Below are positions 43,060 to 55,004 of a DNA stretch of 64,000 nucleotides, piece by piece. Source of the DNA: Angiostrongylus vasorum (Eukaryota; Nematoda; Chromadorea; Rhabditida; Metastrongylidae); the NCBI GenBank assembly GCA_018806985.1, contig JADANN010000364.1, forward strand, positions 4,891,001-4,955,000, in the 5' to 3' direction. A program made the translations under genes and the position numbers. The number at the start of each line of letters is the position of its first letter. Within the stretch, counting starts at the first letter, position 1. The notes below the pieces were generated by a model. The model had not been told where the DNA came from and ran no database searches. It saw only the letters and a program-made list of their open reading frames with translations.

Positions 43060-43230
43060 CTATATATATGGGAACCCGCAGCACGCCCAGTTCAGGATTC
43101 CGAGGACGGACTAAGCCAGCATTCAACGCCATTCATGATGAAGACGAGAATTTCCTCGCAGCTGTCGAACCCACGTGTCGAGAAGAAGCTCATAATCTTT
43201 TAGAGACGATAACATCAATGAAGGGAAGAT
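43060..43230 (+). repeat. SINE-D tail fragment
   Basis: The tail only, in the order seen at 4510-4680 and 18090-18250: 'CAGGATTCCGAGGACGG', 'CAGCATTCAACGCCATTCA' and 'GATGAAGACGAGAATTTCCT'. The 84-codon frame 43020-43274 runs through it and is not a gene. Confidence 0.65.
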
Positions 43231-43730
43231 GGTTAATTACCGTCGTATTGTGCTTTCAGGAGTTCTGCAAGTAGTCCTTGCCAGATGACGTAGTTTGCGA
43301 ATTCTGACAATGTGATACTGTTGTTGTAGAATGGCGAAGTTCCTATGGTGATGCTGTTATATGGCTCGTGAAGGATTGTGATTTACAGATGAATAATGCC
43401 ATAATAATCCAGAGCTTCCATGATAGCTTACACCGAGTCATTAGACTAGTACGAAAGTAATTTTAGTTTCGAACCGTATATTCTAAATTGCTAAATCTAG
43501 CCAAAACATCACTTTGTTAATAAAAATATGGATTACTAGTATGTAAGTTCTCCTAATGTATGGCAACAAACAACTGGCTTTATTCTGGTAGAACGAAATT
43601 CTGGAAATGACCAATTCATTGGAGGTGTTTCTAGCAGCAGCATGGTTTTCTGGTCCAGTATTTGTCGAAATGTTTAGAAAAAATGGTATTTATTTAGAGA
43701 GCATGATGGTTAAGGCAGACTTTCGTACAC
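43231..43730. other. No feature seen
   Basis: No gene or family repeat recognised. Confidence 0.35.
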
Positions 43731-43742
43731 TAACTCGTTTAA

Positions 43743-44019
43743 GGGGAACGACTGTAGGGCAGTGTTCGGAGACGCCCTGCAGTACACATGGGAACGATCC
43801 CACCATCCAGGGTCACCAAGCCCTTTATCCCTTCGGGTTCGGCAAATTGGTACCAGACTTGTCTGGGAGGATAATAGTACCGGCTCGATACATCGGTAGG
43901 CCACAGCGAGTCACTGTGAAGGCCGGATATGCATTCAAACACCTCCAAACGATGCTTAATAAAGTTGAATGCATGGCGCATCCCTCAGGGATTGATCAAT
44001 GCAGAGAGCTTTCGGGCTT
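43743..44019 (+). repeat. SINE-A copy with target-site duplication
   Basis: The direct repeat TAACTCGTTTAA (43731-43742) and TAACTCGCTTAA (44020-44031) flanks the unit. The core is nearly consensus ('GGTACCAGACTTGTCTGGGA'). Confidence 0.9.
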
Positions 44020-44097
44020 TAACTCGCTTAACTTCTGCAACGTTGGTTGTGTAACGTGTTGTTGGTTGTTGTCGCATAACAGAATTGTCTGCTGTAT

Positions 44098-44325
44098 AAA
44101 AGACAAAGGATAAAATTCTCTGCGTTGATCAATACCTGAGGGATGCGCCACGCATTCGACTTCATTAAGCATCGTTTGGAGGTGACTGAATGCATATACG
44201 GCCTTCACAATGACTCGTGGTGGGACTATCGAGCCAGTACTACTATCCTCCCAGACAAGTCTGGTACCAATTCGCCGACCCCGGAGGATGGAGGGCATGG
44301 TGGGCCATGGGTGCGGAGACACGTT
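44098..44325 (-). repeat. SINE-A copy, head-truncated
   Basis: Tail and core are clear in reverse complement ('TTGGTACCAGACTTGTCTGG', 'GCATGGCGCA' variant 'GCGTGGCGCATCC'). The A-box head is lost near 44325. It lies about 80 bp from the plus-strand SINE-A, giving an inverted pair with facing tails. Confidence 0.82.
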
Positions 44326-44559
44326 CCCTTTTCGTATGATGTATATCAATGGTAAATGTTGCAGTTGCTAGTGAATTTTTACGACTTCCTGCCAATATTT
44401 ATCCGTTTTAATTATTTTCTGATATTTCAAAAGGTTATATGAATAATTCTACATGTAGATCGCGAAATAGCCACTACATCTTTGTTTTTGTTCAAATCCA
44501 GCCTCGAAGGATGTTCAAGAGCTTCATCGCACTCATGCAAGCGCTACAATGAGCGCCAT

Positions 44560-45440
44560 CAGTTGTATGGGATCCATTTTTTCATCGCACTTCACAACGC
44601 TATCAGGAAACCATTCCCATTGAACAAAAGAAGCCCAGCTGCTGGATATGGTCCATCATACTGAATTGTTTAAGAATCACTACTTGTATGACTTTCCCCC
44701 TCCACTGCTCTGTTAATGCTGTCGAGGATAACTCGAGTAAAAAACTCATAAACTACCGACAGCGGTTAGATGGGGGTTACAGTTGCTGATGTCGTGGAGG
44801 TCCACCTTTTTGTGCACCAAACGAAGTATTGTTGGTTTCTATTGATTGAAACTGTGTATTTTTTATGGGTAACCTGTGAAGAACTGGTCCAGATGAGAAC
44901 TGGAGGAAGGTTCTTAAAAGTCATTGGATCATTTATTACACAGTTCTTAAGGTTTTTGCAATGTTCGAGTTTAACCCTGTCCAGCCCAATTATTGTACGG
45001 TTCTTCACCAATGAAATAGCACATCAGATTTCGGAAGGAAAGACCGGTGATACGACACATCCATCCTGCTTAATCTCAGGAATGAATAATGATGCAGGAA
45101 ATCAGACAAATCAGACCAGTAGTCGTTAGTGGTTTTCTCCATTACCTTCTTTGGGAAGCCGCTGCTGTTCCTTGCAAGGATCGTAGGGCGATCATCTTCT
45201 AATGGCAAATTTTCACCGGGTGTTGCGAACCTTTTTCCTAGCCTATGCGGGTTGAGCGATTACTACTGCTGTTCTTTTCTGAAGATCTTCTTTTACCACC
45301 TTTCTGCAGAGCTTTGCAAGTTCCGACTTGAGTTCGCGATTGCCTGTGGCTCGTAAATTCCACATTGGCGAATTAGCTCGATGTTCCTGAAGTGAGGCTT
45401 CTAATGGTGGCTTTCGAACTCTTGGCTTTCATAGGTGAAA
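44560..45440 (-). mobile_element. Diverged RTE-type retrotransposon fragment
   Basis: Minus-strand frames (45208-44766 and neighbours) align by position with the linker and fingers of the other copies: 'KNLPPVLIWTSSSQVTHK', 'EKTTNDYWSDLSDFLHHYS' and 'LHNYRLINL'-like remnants. It is more diverged than the other copies and lacks both endonuclease and palm, suggesting an older or separate subfamily. Confidence 0.65.
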
Positions 45441-46182
45441 ATATCAAATATGCCAGTTGTATTCTCCAGTGATAATGTAACTAATGGTGTTTTTTCAAAA
45501 GTCGACTGCTCCAGAGGAAATCCTAGTGGTATATGGAGGAAGAACAGGAAAGGACGTCTGAAAAATTATCCACCGGAAATTAGGATGGGATAATTGAAAG
45601 CCCAATGGAATTGGAGAGTTACAGTGGTGTTGAAGAAGTAAAGACGAGGGTTACACTATTGTGACCAGTACAACACTTGACGCGAGTCCTTCCGACAACT
45701 TAAAACTGCATATTTTCAAAAGCTGCAACCAAGAAAAAAAATCTCTGTGAGCACAAGCGACCAGATGACGTCCTATTCTCCTCTCCGTATATGAGCAGAA
45801 CTAGAAACTGGTGCGTTGACTTCTTCTTAATGAATTAGGTCCTTACGCCCGTTCTTCACATTTGAGGCATATTAATAGCTGAATTGAAGCTCCAATGTTA
45901 TGCATGAGTGATTCCGGAAGATGCCTTTAACTTCACCTTTGGATAGATATGTCTTGGAAGAAGGTGCGGAAAAGTGGAAGCGTTGTCTTTGCTGCTACAA
46001 AGCATTAATAAGAATTCAAGACTTAAAATCTGACATTCATTCCAACCAGGTCAATGTAGACAACGCGACAAAAATATTTTCCTAAGTTACTCCAATAATG
46101 ATGAACCGGTTGTAGAGAGTGTATGTATGATGTTCTATGAATCGAAGATTGTGCTTATGTGAGTATTTAAATTTGTTAATAT
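45441..46182. other. No feature seen
   Basis: No gene or family repeat recognised in about 740 bp. Confidence 0.35.
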
Positions 46183-46290
46183 ATTTGAGGCGCAGTGATC
46201 GGAGGGGCCCTTTAATACACGTGGGATCGACCCTTGCGCCAAAGGTCCACCAAGTCTTCCATTTTCCGGGGTCCGAAAATTAGCACCAAA
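46183..46290 (+). repeat. SINE-A 5' part, interrupted by RTE
   Basis: 'GAGGCGCAGTGATCGGAGGG', 'GGGATCGACCCTTGCGCC' and the core up to 'AAAATTAGCACCAAATTTGG', where RTE sequence begins abruptly. It belongs to the same sub-variant (GTGATCGGA, ATTAGCACCA) as the copy at 47560. Confidence 0.8.
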
Positions 46291-47555
46291 TTTGGAACAC
46301 TGAGCGAAGGACAGCCATGTGAGCAAGCAGGGTTTCGAGAAGGATTTACTACGATGGACCACATCCACACGATAACAAGGCTCACTGAAATATCGCGAGA
46401 GTACAAGAGACCGCTCTGTCTCACTTTCATCGATTTAAAGAAGGCCTATGTCTCAACTGAGATAGAAGCAGTCATGGAAGCCCTTGACAGTCAAGCAGTC
46501 CCTACTCATTACATAAAGATTTTTCGTGAGCTGCACAAAAATTTCACAACCAAGATATCACCATTCTACAACGGTATTAGCATTCACGTCAAAGAGGATT
46601 TAGGCAAGGCGATACCATCTCGCCTAAATTATTTGTCGCCACCCTCCAGAACGTCATGCGAACATTGGAATGGGATAATATGGGAGTGAAAATCGATGGT
46701 CGTCAGTTACACCATCTTCGCTTTGCTGAAGACATCGTCCTTATAACACCAAACATTAGCCAAGCGGAACATATGCTTGCCGACTTTGATAAGGCCTGTG
46801 GAAAGATTGGTCTTCGACTAAATCTCACAAAAACGATGTTCATGAGGAACGGATTGGTTTCGTATGCCCCATTCACGCTCAACGGAATGAATATCTCCGA
46901 ATGCTCCGGTTGTCTATCTAGATCGGGAAATCAATATGATGAACGACTTAGCTCCAGAGCTGGGCGAAAAGAAACGAGCGGCTTGGGGAGCTTTCAAGAG
47001 CATCGAGGTTCTAGTGAAGAGAACAACGAACACCCGACTCCGTGCCCACCTTTTCGACTCAATGGTACTTCCTGCCCTAACGTATGCGTCAGAAACCTGG
47101 TCGCTGTGTTAGCAGGATGAAAGATCACTCAGCGTTATCGAGACGCGCAGTCGAAAGGACGATGCTAGGGAGTATCCCGTTTCACACAAGTAAGTGGTGG
47201 GATCTGAAACTCCGACCTGCGTCAACGACCAATAATCAAAAATGCTGTTCTGTTCGCCAAACAGTCGAAGATAAGGTGGGCCGGATGCGTAAAGCGTATG
47301 AATGACAACCGATAGACAAGAGCCGTTAGTAACTGGATTCCCTAGGATGTTAAAAGCACTACAGGAAGACCACCAACTCGATGGTTGGAATTCTTCACGA
47401 AGAGCCTAAAAGAAAGATATGGTGCTCGACGAGTTCCTAGAGCGAGCAGAACCTACTGGGCTACTCTTGCAAGCGACAGGGGAAAAATGGAAGATTTACT
47501 GGCGCCCGCTCGAGTCACTCGACGATCAACGGGACTACAGGTGATACAGGTGAGG
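46291..47555 (+). mobile_element. RTE-type retrotransposon, 5'-truncated
   Basis: It begins inside the fingers ('GEQ'-type region, '[19 protein letters not shown]'). It continues through '[18 protein letters not shown]', a frame change, and the palm (46656-47120, with 'FAEDIVLITP' where active copies have FADD). It ends after the C-terminal 'ARRVPRASRTYWATLAS' region and the 3' end 'CAACGGGACTACAGGTGA'. The FADD-to-FAED change removes a catalytic Asp. It is dead. Confidence 0.85.
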
Positions 47556-47559
47556 TGGA

Positions 47560-47840
47560 TATATCTGAGGCGCAGTGATCGGAAGCGCCCTTTAGTAGAC
47601 GTGGGATCGATCCCCGCGCCAAAGGTTCACCAAAGCCTTCCATGTTCCGGGGTCGGAAAAATTAGCACCAGTTTTGTATGGAAGGATGGCAGCACTGGCT
47701 CGATACATCGTTAGGCCACTGCAAGTCATTTTAAAGGCCATATATGCATTAAACACCTCCAACGATGATTAATGAAGTCGAATGCATGGCGCATACCTCA
47801 GGGGATTGATCAACGCCCAAAGCTTTATCCTTTTTTTATT
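47560..47840 (+). repeat. SINE-A copy joined to RTE 3' end
   Basis: Directly after the RTE end come 'ATATCTGAGGCGCAGTGATC', 'GGGATCGATCCCCGCGCC', the core 'GGGGTCGGAAAAATTAGCA' and the tail to 'TCAACGCCCAAAGCTTTATC'. The junction is the same as at 18412 on the other strand. Confidence 0.87.
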
Positions 47841-48164
47841 AATATGTTCGGGTACGATGGAATGTGGCATCAATGGAATGTGAAGACGCTTTTTAAAATT
47901 CTTTTGGCCTGACTCACCATTATTTATTTGGAATTCTAGTATTTTCTTCATTCAGTTCGTTTCCTCATGTACACTATTCCGAAGACCTTGGAATTTTAAG
48001 TGGTTTAATTATTACTGAAAAAAATCGTTTTATTGCCGAATGTATTTAGACGCTGGTCAAGTCGATTGTACTCGAAAAACCATAGAATAGTCGTGCTGCT
48101 GTATTTCTAGGCCTTCGCTACAGGCAGTTGCCACCCTTTGTAGATGGGAGGGATCTTTTCCCAG
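47841..48164. other. No feature seen
   Basis: No gene or repeat recognised. Confidence 0.35.
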
Positions 48165-48300
48165 ACAAGGCTGCTACGAAATTGCCAACACTGGAGGGAT
48201 GATCGCTCACTTAGACCAAGTAGGAGCTGAACCAAGACACTGAGTGTATTATTAAACGTTATCTCTACCATGACGCTACCCCACTGTTGTGATAATAGAA
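48165..48300 (-). repeat. SINE-D head/core fragment
   Basis: The reverse complement has 'GGTAGCGTCATGGTAGAGAT', a B-box-like 'TTGGTTCAGCTCCTACTTGG' and the core remnant 'TCATCCCTCCAGTGTTGGCA'. Confidence 0.65.
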
Positions 48301-48774
48301 GTTCAAAAAAGATTCACTATTTGGGGAAACACTGCTAAATGTCTAGCCCTTTAACAGAGAAATTGTTTTGGTAACGCCGAGCATGAAACCATGCTAACGT
48401 TCAATTACACCATCAGAAGTCTTTTCAATGATCTACAATCTTATTGTATAGGAGGAAATGTCTCTAAGTATCGAACGTCAGTGTTCAAGCACAACAGAGA
48501 CTCCTATTTCCTCCTAAACTGCAACAGTTGCTTTATTGTAGAGCCTTTTCACTAGCAACAGGCTCTTGCAGCAAAACAAATCTGTCTGAATGGTAATTTT
48601 TTGCAAATTATTAAGCGTAGATAAGAGCTCTTCAGAGACCATAACTCATGAAGACCACAGGTAGCTGAAAGAGTACAACCAAGTAAGGATTTATATGCAT
48701 GCAAATATTGAGGCTACGATGTAGATTTGTACGTATTCATGTATATATTTACGAATTGTAAGTTTCAGATTGTA
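48301..48774. other. No feature seen
   Basis: No gene or repeat recognised. Confidence 0.35.
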
Positions 48775-49025
48775 AAGTATTTTGAGCACAGAGAGGGTGA
48801 TTGCTGATAGCGCCTGTAGGTCAATAACACGGCTGAAAGACAGGCGAAACGAAAGACTCGTCGCACGGTGTGGTGGTGAACGCTTCAGCCCCCGGAAAGT
48901 GTTATAGCGTTTTCGGTCCCCACCGTAGACACCAGCGGTCCGGAGTTTTTGAAATATCTCAGCAACATTATGGTTATGTCAAATATTACTCTGTCATGAA
49001 AAAATTAGTAGGCACTAACTAAAAA
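48775..49025 (+). repeat. SINE-C copy
   Basis: Nearly complete: a 'GGTGATTGCTGATAGCG' leader, the head 'GCACGGTGTGGTGGTGAACG', 'TTCGGTCCCCACCGTAGACA', 'ATATCTCAGCAACATTATGG' and the tail 'GTAGGCACTAAC'. Confidence 0.78.
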
Positions 49026-49814
49026 AGTATGACGACATTGTGATTTGAGCACAGTGCTTAGAACAATAGTAAAAGGTCATGGAAGTGGTAGAGCTAGAAA
49101 TCTCTATGTGGCAAAAACAACATAAAATAAATGACGGAAAAGGACGAATTGATATCAACACACCTTGGCCGATCTCCGCCTTCACATATACGTGGAAATC
49201 CATTCACGTCGGACTGTAAGTGATAAAAAGGAACAATAATGTCGGTACGCCAAAAGTTTCGTGATAAAGATGAAAAAAAACTTCGTAGATGATGCAGTTG
49301 GGTCTGACTAGCTGTGATGACCACATGAAGACGTCAGCTGAAGATGATCCATAACTGTCCGACAGCTTGTAGAACATGCGCAATTAATGTATGTTTCAGA
49401 ACATCTTAATAGAATTCGAATGTGAGAAGAACGGAAAGAGGTTCGACAAAAGAACAGCAGCGATTCCAAGACGAAAGTGGTTTCCTAGGGTGAACAGTTA
49501 GAAAGTCGGGAGATGGTTTATTTATGTTTATGGTTTACATCGACCACCAGTAGTACTAACTGAAGAAACATTGTGGATCACAGATTACTACTAGCAAACC
49601 ATCGGAGAAGACTGCCACTGAGGACGGCTATGGAACTAGAAGGAAAGAAATGTAAAATGTGCTGGAGTTAGTATTCCTCTTGAAGCCGTCTACATAATTT
49701 AGTCTAAAACATGGAGAATAATGACTGAACTATGTCTTAGCGTAGAACGAAACCTGTTTTATCGATATTTTCGCCATATTTCAGTTTTATGTTCATTATG
49801 AAACCTGGGGGCGG
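49026..49814. other. No gene called; one exon-like segment
   Basis: On the minus strand at about 49218-49168, a 50-nt open segment between a TTACAG acceptor and a GTGTGT donor encodes 'SDVNGFPRICEGGDRPR'. No partner exons were found, so it is noted only. The rest is featureless. Confidence 0.2.
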
Positions 49815-50060
49815 GCGGCAGAAGGGCAACGCAGTGCTAGTGTTGCCGTTCATTACGAGCAAAATGTTACGTCGAGCAATCACGAGATTCACCAAGCCCT
49901 TCATTGCTTTGTAGTTAGAAAAATTGGAGCCAAAGTTGTTTGGGAACACTTTTTCTAATCAAGTTGGAACGCCATAGCCCGGCTATTTGAGAACTCCAGG
50001 TAGAATCGACTTAATTAGCATTCGGGGACATTCGTAAAGAAGAAGGCACTATGCCCGTTT
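49815..50060 (+). repeat. SINE-D copy, diverged
   Basis: 'GGGCAACGCAGTGCTAGTGT' head, a weak B box, the core 'TCACCAAGCCCTTCATTGCT', and the tail 'CGACTTAATTAGCATTCGGG' followed by 'GACATTCGTAAAGAAG'. Confidence 0.7.
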
Positions 50061-50324
50061 AATTGTGCCCCTTTTTTTTTCATTTACGTCACCTAGCATC
50101 ACACACTGTGCAGACGCCAGACTTCGTGCACTCGGTTCGTTTACTCACATTCAGATTCCATGGAGATTTTCAGATTTTCACGTGTATTCGGCTGCTGCTT
50201 GGGGATTTCCGTTGTTCTGGATGTCGTTGAATGAGTGTCGTGTCACTTCTCCATGGCCGCCACGTTTTGATTACTGATGCTCCTCAGGTTTTGTCAGTTG
50301 CAGGAAGCTACTTGGTCTTACACA

Positions 50325-50440
50325 AATCTGACACTAATATCACCACCCCGGAGAAATGGGAGGCTTAGACTAGGGCATGATCAAACCAGGGACTTTTGCG
50401 TACTGAACGGCATCACTACCCCTGTATTATCCCCATCTTA
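50325..50440 (-). repeat. SINE-D fragment
   Basis: The reverse complement has 'GGTAGTGATGCCGTTCAGTA', a B-box-like 'CTGGTTTGATCATGCC' and the core 'CCTCCCATTTCTCCGGGGTG'. Confidence 0.65.
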
Positions 50441-50484
50441 AGGTGTAGGATAATTCCTCAAAGAGCTTTGTATAATAAATAAGA

Positions 50485-50640
50485 ATCTCGTTATTGTTCA
50501 ACGCATTCATGACCGTTTCGATCACAAGAGAGTTAAACGCCTTCCACCACTGCAATCAAAGCATGACCACACTCTGAAGAACTTCAGTGAGCTTAGCAAG
50601 CGCGTGAAATGACGAGTCGCATGAACCGTTCTCGTTTTCA
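50485..50640 (-). mobile_element. Small RTE reverse-transcriptase fragment
   Basis: The minus strand reads 'KAFNSLVIETVMNALNN', equivalent to the 'KAFDSVEMEAIVVAL' stretch of the other copies. Only about 150 bp is left, heavily decayed. Confidence 0.5.
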
Positions 50641-50814
50641 ATCGTCTACGTTTCAAGAATTTCTGCAGGTATTGAAGAAAGAGGAATTTCAACGATTAGA
50701 AGAACGTATTGATGAGCACAGGGATACGTTTTTCAGATATTCGTGAAGCAAAGGCTACAGTAAAAATTCTCAAAAAAACTTGTTTTGCAATCTTTAACAT
50801 TTTATTTGGTGCCT

Positions 50815-51095
50815 ATTAAATTTCTATGGCAGGATATTACATGAAATATAACCATAATTATGCAGAGACATTTTCAAAACTGACAACTCAAGTCAAGCTT
50901 CGAAACTTCGATTACCTTTTCCGGGCGCTCACGTTTTGTCCACTGTACCACCGAGGCACTTCCCTGCGTTTCTCTCAACCAGTTTTTCACCTCAACCCCA
51001 TATCAGCAATCACCTGTCAACGGAAATGGTTCGGTGAATACAAATCGGCGTTGAACTCAGTTAAGCTGAAGCTGCAGTCGAAGTCTTGGATACGT
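50815..51095 (-). repeat. SINE-C copy
   Basis: The reverse complement has a 'GACTTCGACTGCAGCTTCAG' leader, 'GTGAAAAACTGGTTGAGAG', the head 'GCCTCGGTGGTACAGTGGAC', 'GGTAATCGAAGTTTCGAAGC' and the 'AATATCCTGCCATAG' tail. Confidence 0.75.
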
Positions 51096-51104
51096 GAATA
51101 TACC

Positions 51105-51470
51105 GTCTTCGTTGCTTGCGCGGGCCCCAGCATAATTTCCATGTTTTCGGAGCTTTGCTGGTTTAGCCGTTGTGGTTCCCTGGAGTGTGGAGGTCAGCCT
51201 AGCCCAAGTCTTCCCCAGGTCGTCGCCACCACAGGCAGTCGCCGGCATTGTGGATCATAGGGGAGATTTCCCACCATGCGACTAGCTTGATACCAGGACA
51301 GTGGTGGATGCCGGTATTTGTTTACTCTTAGATGTGCTTTCTGATGGAAACGCCGGACTCCTTCTCAACCTGGGAGACCCTGCCTGGGCGATGAATCCCC
51401 CCGCTGTACATCGCAGCTCGACACCCAGGAACACCCCCCAGCCATGATGACGCGGTGAACCGTTGGGAGG
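51105..51470 (+). repeat. Family-B repeat, copy 6
   Basis: Contains 'GCGGGCCCCAGCATAATTTC', 'GGCAGTCGCCGGCATTGTGG', 'CCACCATGCGACTAGCTTGA', and ends 'GCGGTGAACCGTTGGGAGG'. It is followed directly by repeat E. Confidence 0.85.
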
Positions 51471-51489
51471 CTTCGCACAATAATTTGCT

Positions 51490-51805
51490 CCTCTAGTTCT
51501 GCACCAGCATACGTAGTTCGAAGAGGAGACGAGGGGGTACTCACAAAATACTTTAGGTTCAACACTTCAGTTTTAAAAAAATTGCTAGCATGGAAATTAA
51601 ACCTCATTGACGAAAAAGAAAAACTATCAGGTTCGCGTACAATGTAATTTATGCTGGAAATGTGACTTTAAAAGTACTATGAAAATCTATTTTTTATACT
51701 TTATTGGGTATGGTGGGAAATTCTGTTTTAGTTGCGGTTCAACAATCACGTGTGTTTTACAATGTTTTTGAGATGATACATCCATATTCTCAATCGCAGT
51801 ATTAG
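51490..51805. repeat. Repeat E, copy 1
   Basis: About 310 bp nearly identical in order and sequence to 60520-60812: 'CACCAGCATACGTAGTTCGA', 'CATGGAAATTAAACCTCAT', 'GGTTCGCGTACAATGTAATT' and 'ACATCCATATTCTCAATCG'. It is non-coding. Both copies lie just beyond the 3' end of a minus-strand RTE copy. Confidence 0.85.
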
Positions 51806-51889
51806 AAAAAGTTGCTGTAAAATGTTTAATGAAATTGAGTAAAAAGGGGTGAAAACCCCGTTCGAAGGAGTGGCAGTCCTGAAGCTAAT

Positions 51890-54860
51890 ACACCTGTATC
51901 ACCAGTCATCTGTAGTCCCGCTGAAAAAGAAAGATGAGAAGAAGAGAGGAGAAATACGGAAGCGCTCCTGCCTATCAACAACAAATTTGCAAGCACGTTC
52001 ACATGAAAGTACGTGCAAACGTGACATTCTTCTATCACCTATCGTTCCTTTGACCGTCGAGTGACTCGAGCGGGCGCCAGTAAATCTTCCATTTTTCCTT
52101 GTCGCGTGCAAGAGTGGCCCAGTGGGTTCTGCTCGGTCTAGGAACTCGTTGAGCGTCATGTCTTTCTTCCGTTGTTTTCGTGAAGAACTCTGACGATCGG
52201 GTCGGTGGTCTTCTCGCAGTGCGTTTGACATCCCGAGGAATCCAATCACTAACGGCTGTTGTTCGTCGGTCGTCGTTTATACGCATTACGTGTCCTACAT
52301 ACCCAATCTTCGACAGAGTGGCGTATAGAATGGTTTCGCTGATTTCTGATTGCTGACGTAGGTCGTAGCTTCTGGTTCTTTCCGTCATTTGGGTGATATG
52401 GGATACTCCTAGGATCGTCCTTTCAAGATAGAGCACATGGAACCAATCCGTTTATCATCAACGTCGTTTAGTGAGATTTAGCCGAAGCCAAATCCTTCCA
52501 CAGGCTTTATCAAAGTCGGCAAGCATCTGCTCCGCGTGGTTAATGCTTGGTGTTATAAAACCGGTGTTATCACCAGGGCGAAGATGGTGTAGTTGCTGAT
52601 CATGGATTTTCACTTCCATGTTGTCCCACTCCATTCTTCGCGTGACATTCTCGAGGGTACTGGGAAATAATTTCGGCGAGATGGTATCGCCCACCCTAAC
52701 TCCTCTTTTGATTTCAACGTTAACATCGTTATAGAACGGCAACATTCTCGTGAAGAAATTTTTGTACAGTCCACGATAAATTTCCACACGCTGAGTGAGG
52801 ACGCTCTGGTCTGGCAGTCCAGGGCTACCACGATTGCTTCCATCTCAACTGAGTCAAAAGCTTTTTTATCCATACTTCAATGAGTCTTCTCAATGTATGG
52901 GTGTGGTCCATGGTACTACATAATTTTAGAAACCCTGCTTGCTCACATGGCGGTCGGTCCTTCGCCCCGTGTTATCTCAATCCCGTATAAGATGAATCAG
53001 GTTTAGTTTCTAGCCGACAGATAGCAGGCAGATTGGGCCATAACTGCTGATATCGTGGAGGTCACCCTTTTCGAACAACAGCATGGTTTTGCTGGCCTTC
53101 CACTGATTACGACACTTTGCCTTCTGACAAAGAACATGAGAAGAGCTAAGCCAGCGTGTTTGCGAGGACTGGCGAAAGGTTCTTCAGGTGTTCAGATCTT
53201 TTCCTGTCCGGACCAGGTGTTGTTCCATTTTTTAACCGAGGAAATGGCATGTCGGATTTCGGAAGGAAGAACTGGTGGTGCAACATATCCATCCTCCTTT
53301 ATTTCACATGAAAGCAGGAGTACGTGGCTATTGAAGAGATCAGAGTATGAATGATTTTCTCCACTGCCTTTCTGGGCGCTGTAACTGTTCCCTCTGGGCA
53401 TTGGAGTGCAATCATCCTGGTTTTGTAATTGGTAAAGTTTCGATGAGCTTTGCTAATGCTTTTCCCAGCCTCTGCAGCTTCGACCATAACTGCTGCTCTT
53501 CCTTCTTTGCGATCTTCTTTTATCGCCTGTTTGGATCCTTTTGCAAGTTCGGACGTGAGTCGGCGATCGTCTGTAGCTCGTGCGATTCCACGCTGGCGTA
53601 TCAGCTCGAGTGTTTCTGAAGACAGACGTCTCTTGCTTTCTCATCGGTGTCATCCAGAACGGCAGCTTCACAACATCCGTCTAATAAATTTATGATGGTT
53701 TTGGGATTTCGTTTATTGAACTTAGCGGGGTTGTGTCTTTTTCGTGAGAGATGAAGGCTTGCACGAAGGAGCGATGGTATAATCCCCTGTAGAATTTTTA
53801 GACAACAGCGACATCGGTCAGGCAAAACCTTCGATTTGCTGTAATGTGGTCTACTTCATTATGGTATTCTCCACTGGGAGACTCCCACGTCCATCGCTGA
53901 GGGTGGGGCTTCTAGAATTGCGAGTTATCATGAGTGGTCTTGGTCGTTATAATAAACTCATACAGCCGCTCACCCTGCTCGTTCCATTCTAATCAGTGTG
54001 TCCCAATGTGACGTTCTTCAGGCGTTCTTCTGGGTCCAATTTTGGCGTTGAAATCTCCAATGATGACCTTGAAGAATGTGTGGTCTTCTCTGCAGAACTT
54101 CTCCAAGTCCATGTAGAACGCCTCAACTTCTTCTTCGTCATAGTTTGATGTTGGCTCGTAAACGACGAAGATGGTCAAAGCCGGTATTGATCCACATCTC
54201 TTCAATCGTAGAAGTCCGATTCGGGTTCTTAGTTGTTCGAATGAATCCATGTTTATCGCCAAACTGGTGTTGACGAATGCACCGACACCGACGACTCCTC
54301 TACAGTCGCATGTTCCCAGGAACTCCGGTTCTCCTCCGGTGTCAAAGACGGCGTTGAATGGGTGGCGTCGTCTCGTCTCGGCCAGGCCGATGACGTCGTA
54401 CCTTATCCTTCTTGCTTGCTTCTATCGAGGAGTCAGATGCAAGTGCGATGCATGATGGTTACAGATACTTATCTTCCTCCCTCGAGATTTATGCAGCCTA
54501 GAATGGCTTTGAGATTTTAGGAACCTTTGGTACTCATCCTACCCAACGCTGGAAAATCGGAAGATCTTTCGTGGTCAGGAGAATGAGGCCCGCTTATTTT
54601 ACTGTGTTTAGGTTTTTGATAATCGCCTATACCTTGCTGAGCTCTGGACGGGGAGGCTGGGAATACTCACGGGTAGCTTGCCAGTCTCTCCCAGAGTGGA
54701 CATGGAGCTTATTTGTTGGCGGCGACTCCTAACCGCCTTCCATGTACTTACCTGTTACTTGATTGCAAGATTATCGCCGAGTTAACAAATAGAATACAAT
54801 CCGCATAAACGAGAACACATCCACACGCATGGATACGTCCTCGTAAATACAAAAGGCTAA
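51890..54860 (-). mobile_element. RTE-type retrotransposon, near full length, rearranged
   Basis: Minus strand from 54860: a 5' region, the endonuclease (54455-53993, with '[18 protein letters not shown]' and '[14 protein letters not shown]'), linker (53825-53192), fingers and palm (52873-52458, 'GVRVGDTISPKLFPSTLENV'), and the C-terminal region (52436-52035, 'SDWIPRDVKRTARRPPTRS'). About 300 bp after the palm is deleted at about 52436-52458, part of the fingers is lost near 52900-53040, and about 120 bp of foreign sequence is inserted in the 3' untranslated part (51927-52047). Frameshifts abound. It is dead. Confidence 0.87.
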
Positions 54861-55004
54861 ATCAGCGTAGCAGAAACAGGAATTCCGACCCCTAGACCCC
54901 CACCTGCGCTTCAGAGAAGCAAAAGTTGCTTTTGTTCCGCATTTAATCCTCTATCCACCATCTGGACACGCCATGTTGCCTCGCAACTAAACGGGAAAAG
55001 ATCC

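Noticed and set aside
43020..43274. 84-codon plus-strand frame as a small gene
   Set aside because: It runs through a SINE-D tail whose block order recurs at 4510-4680 and 18090-18250.
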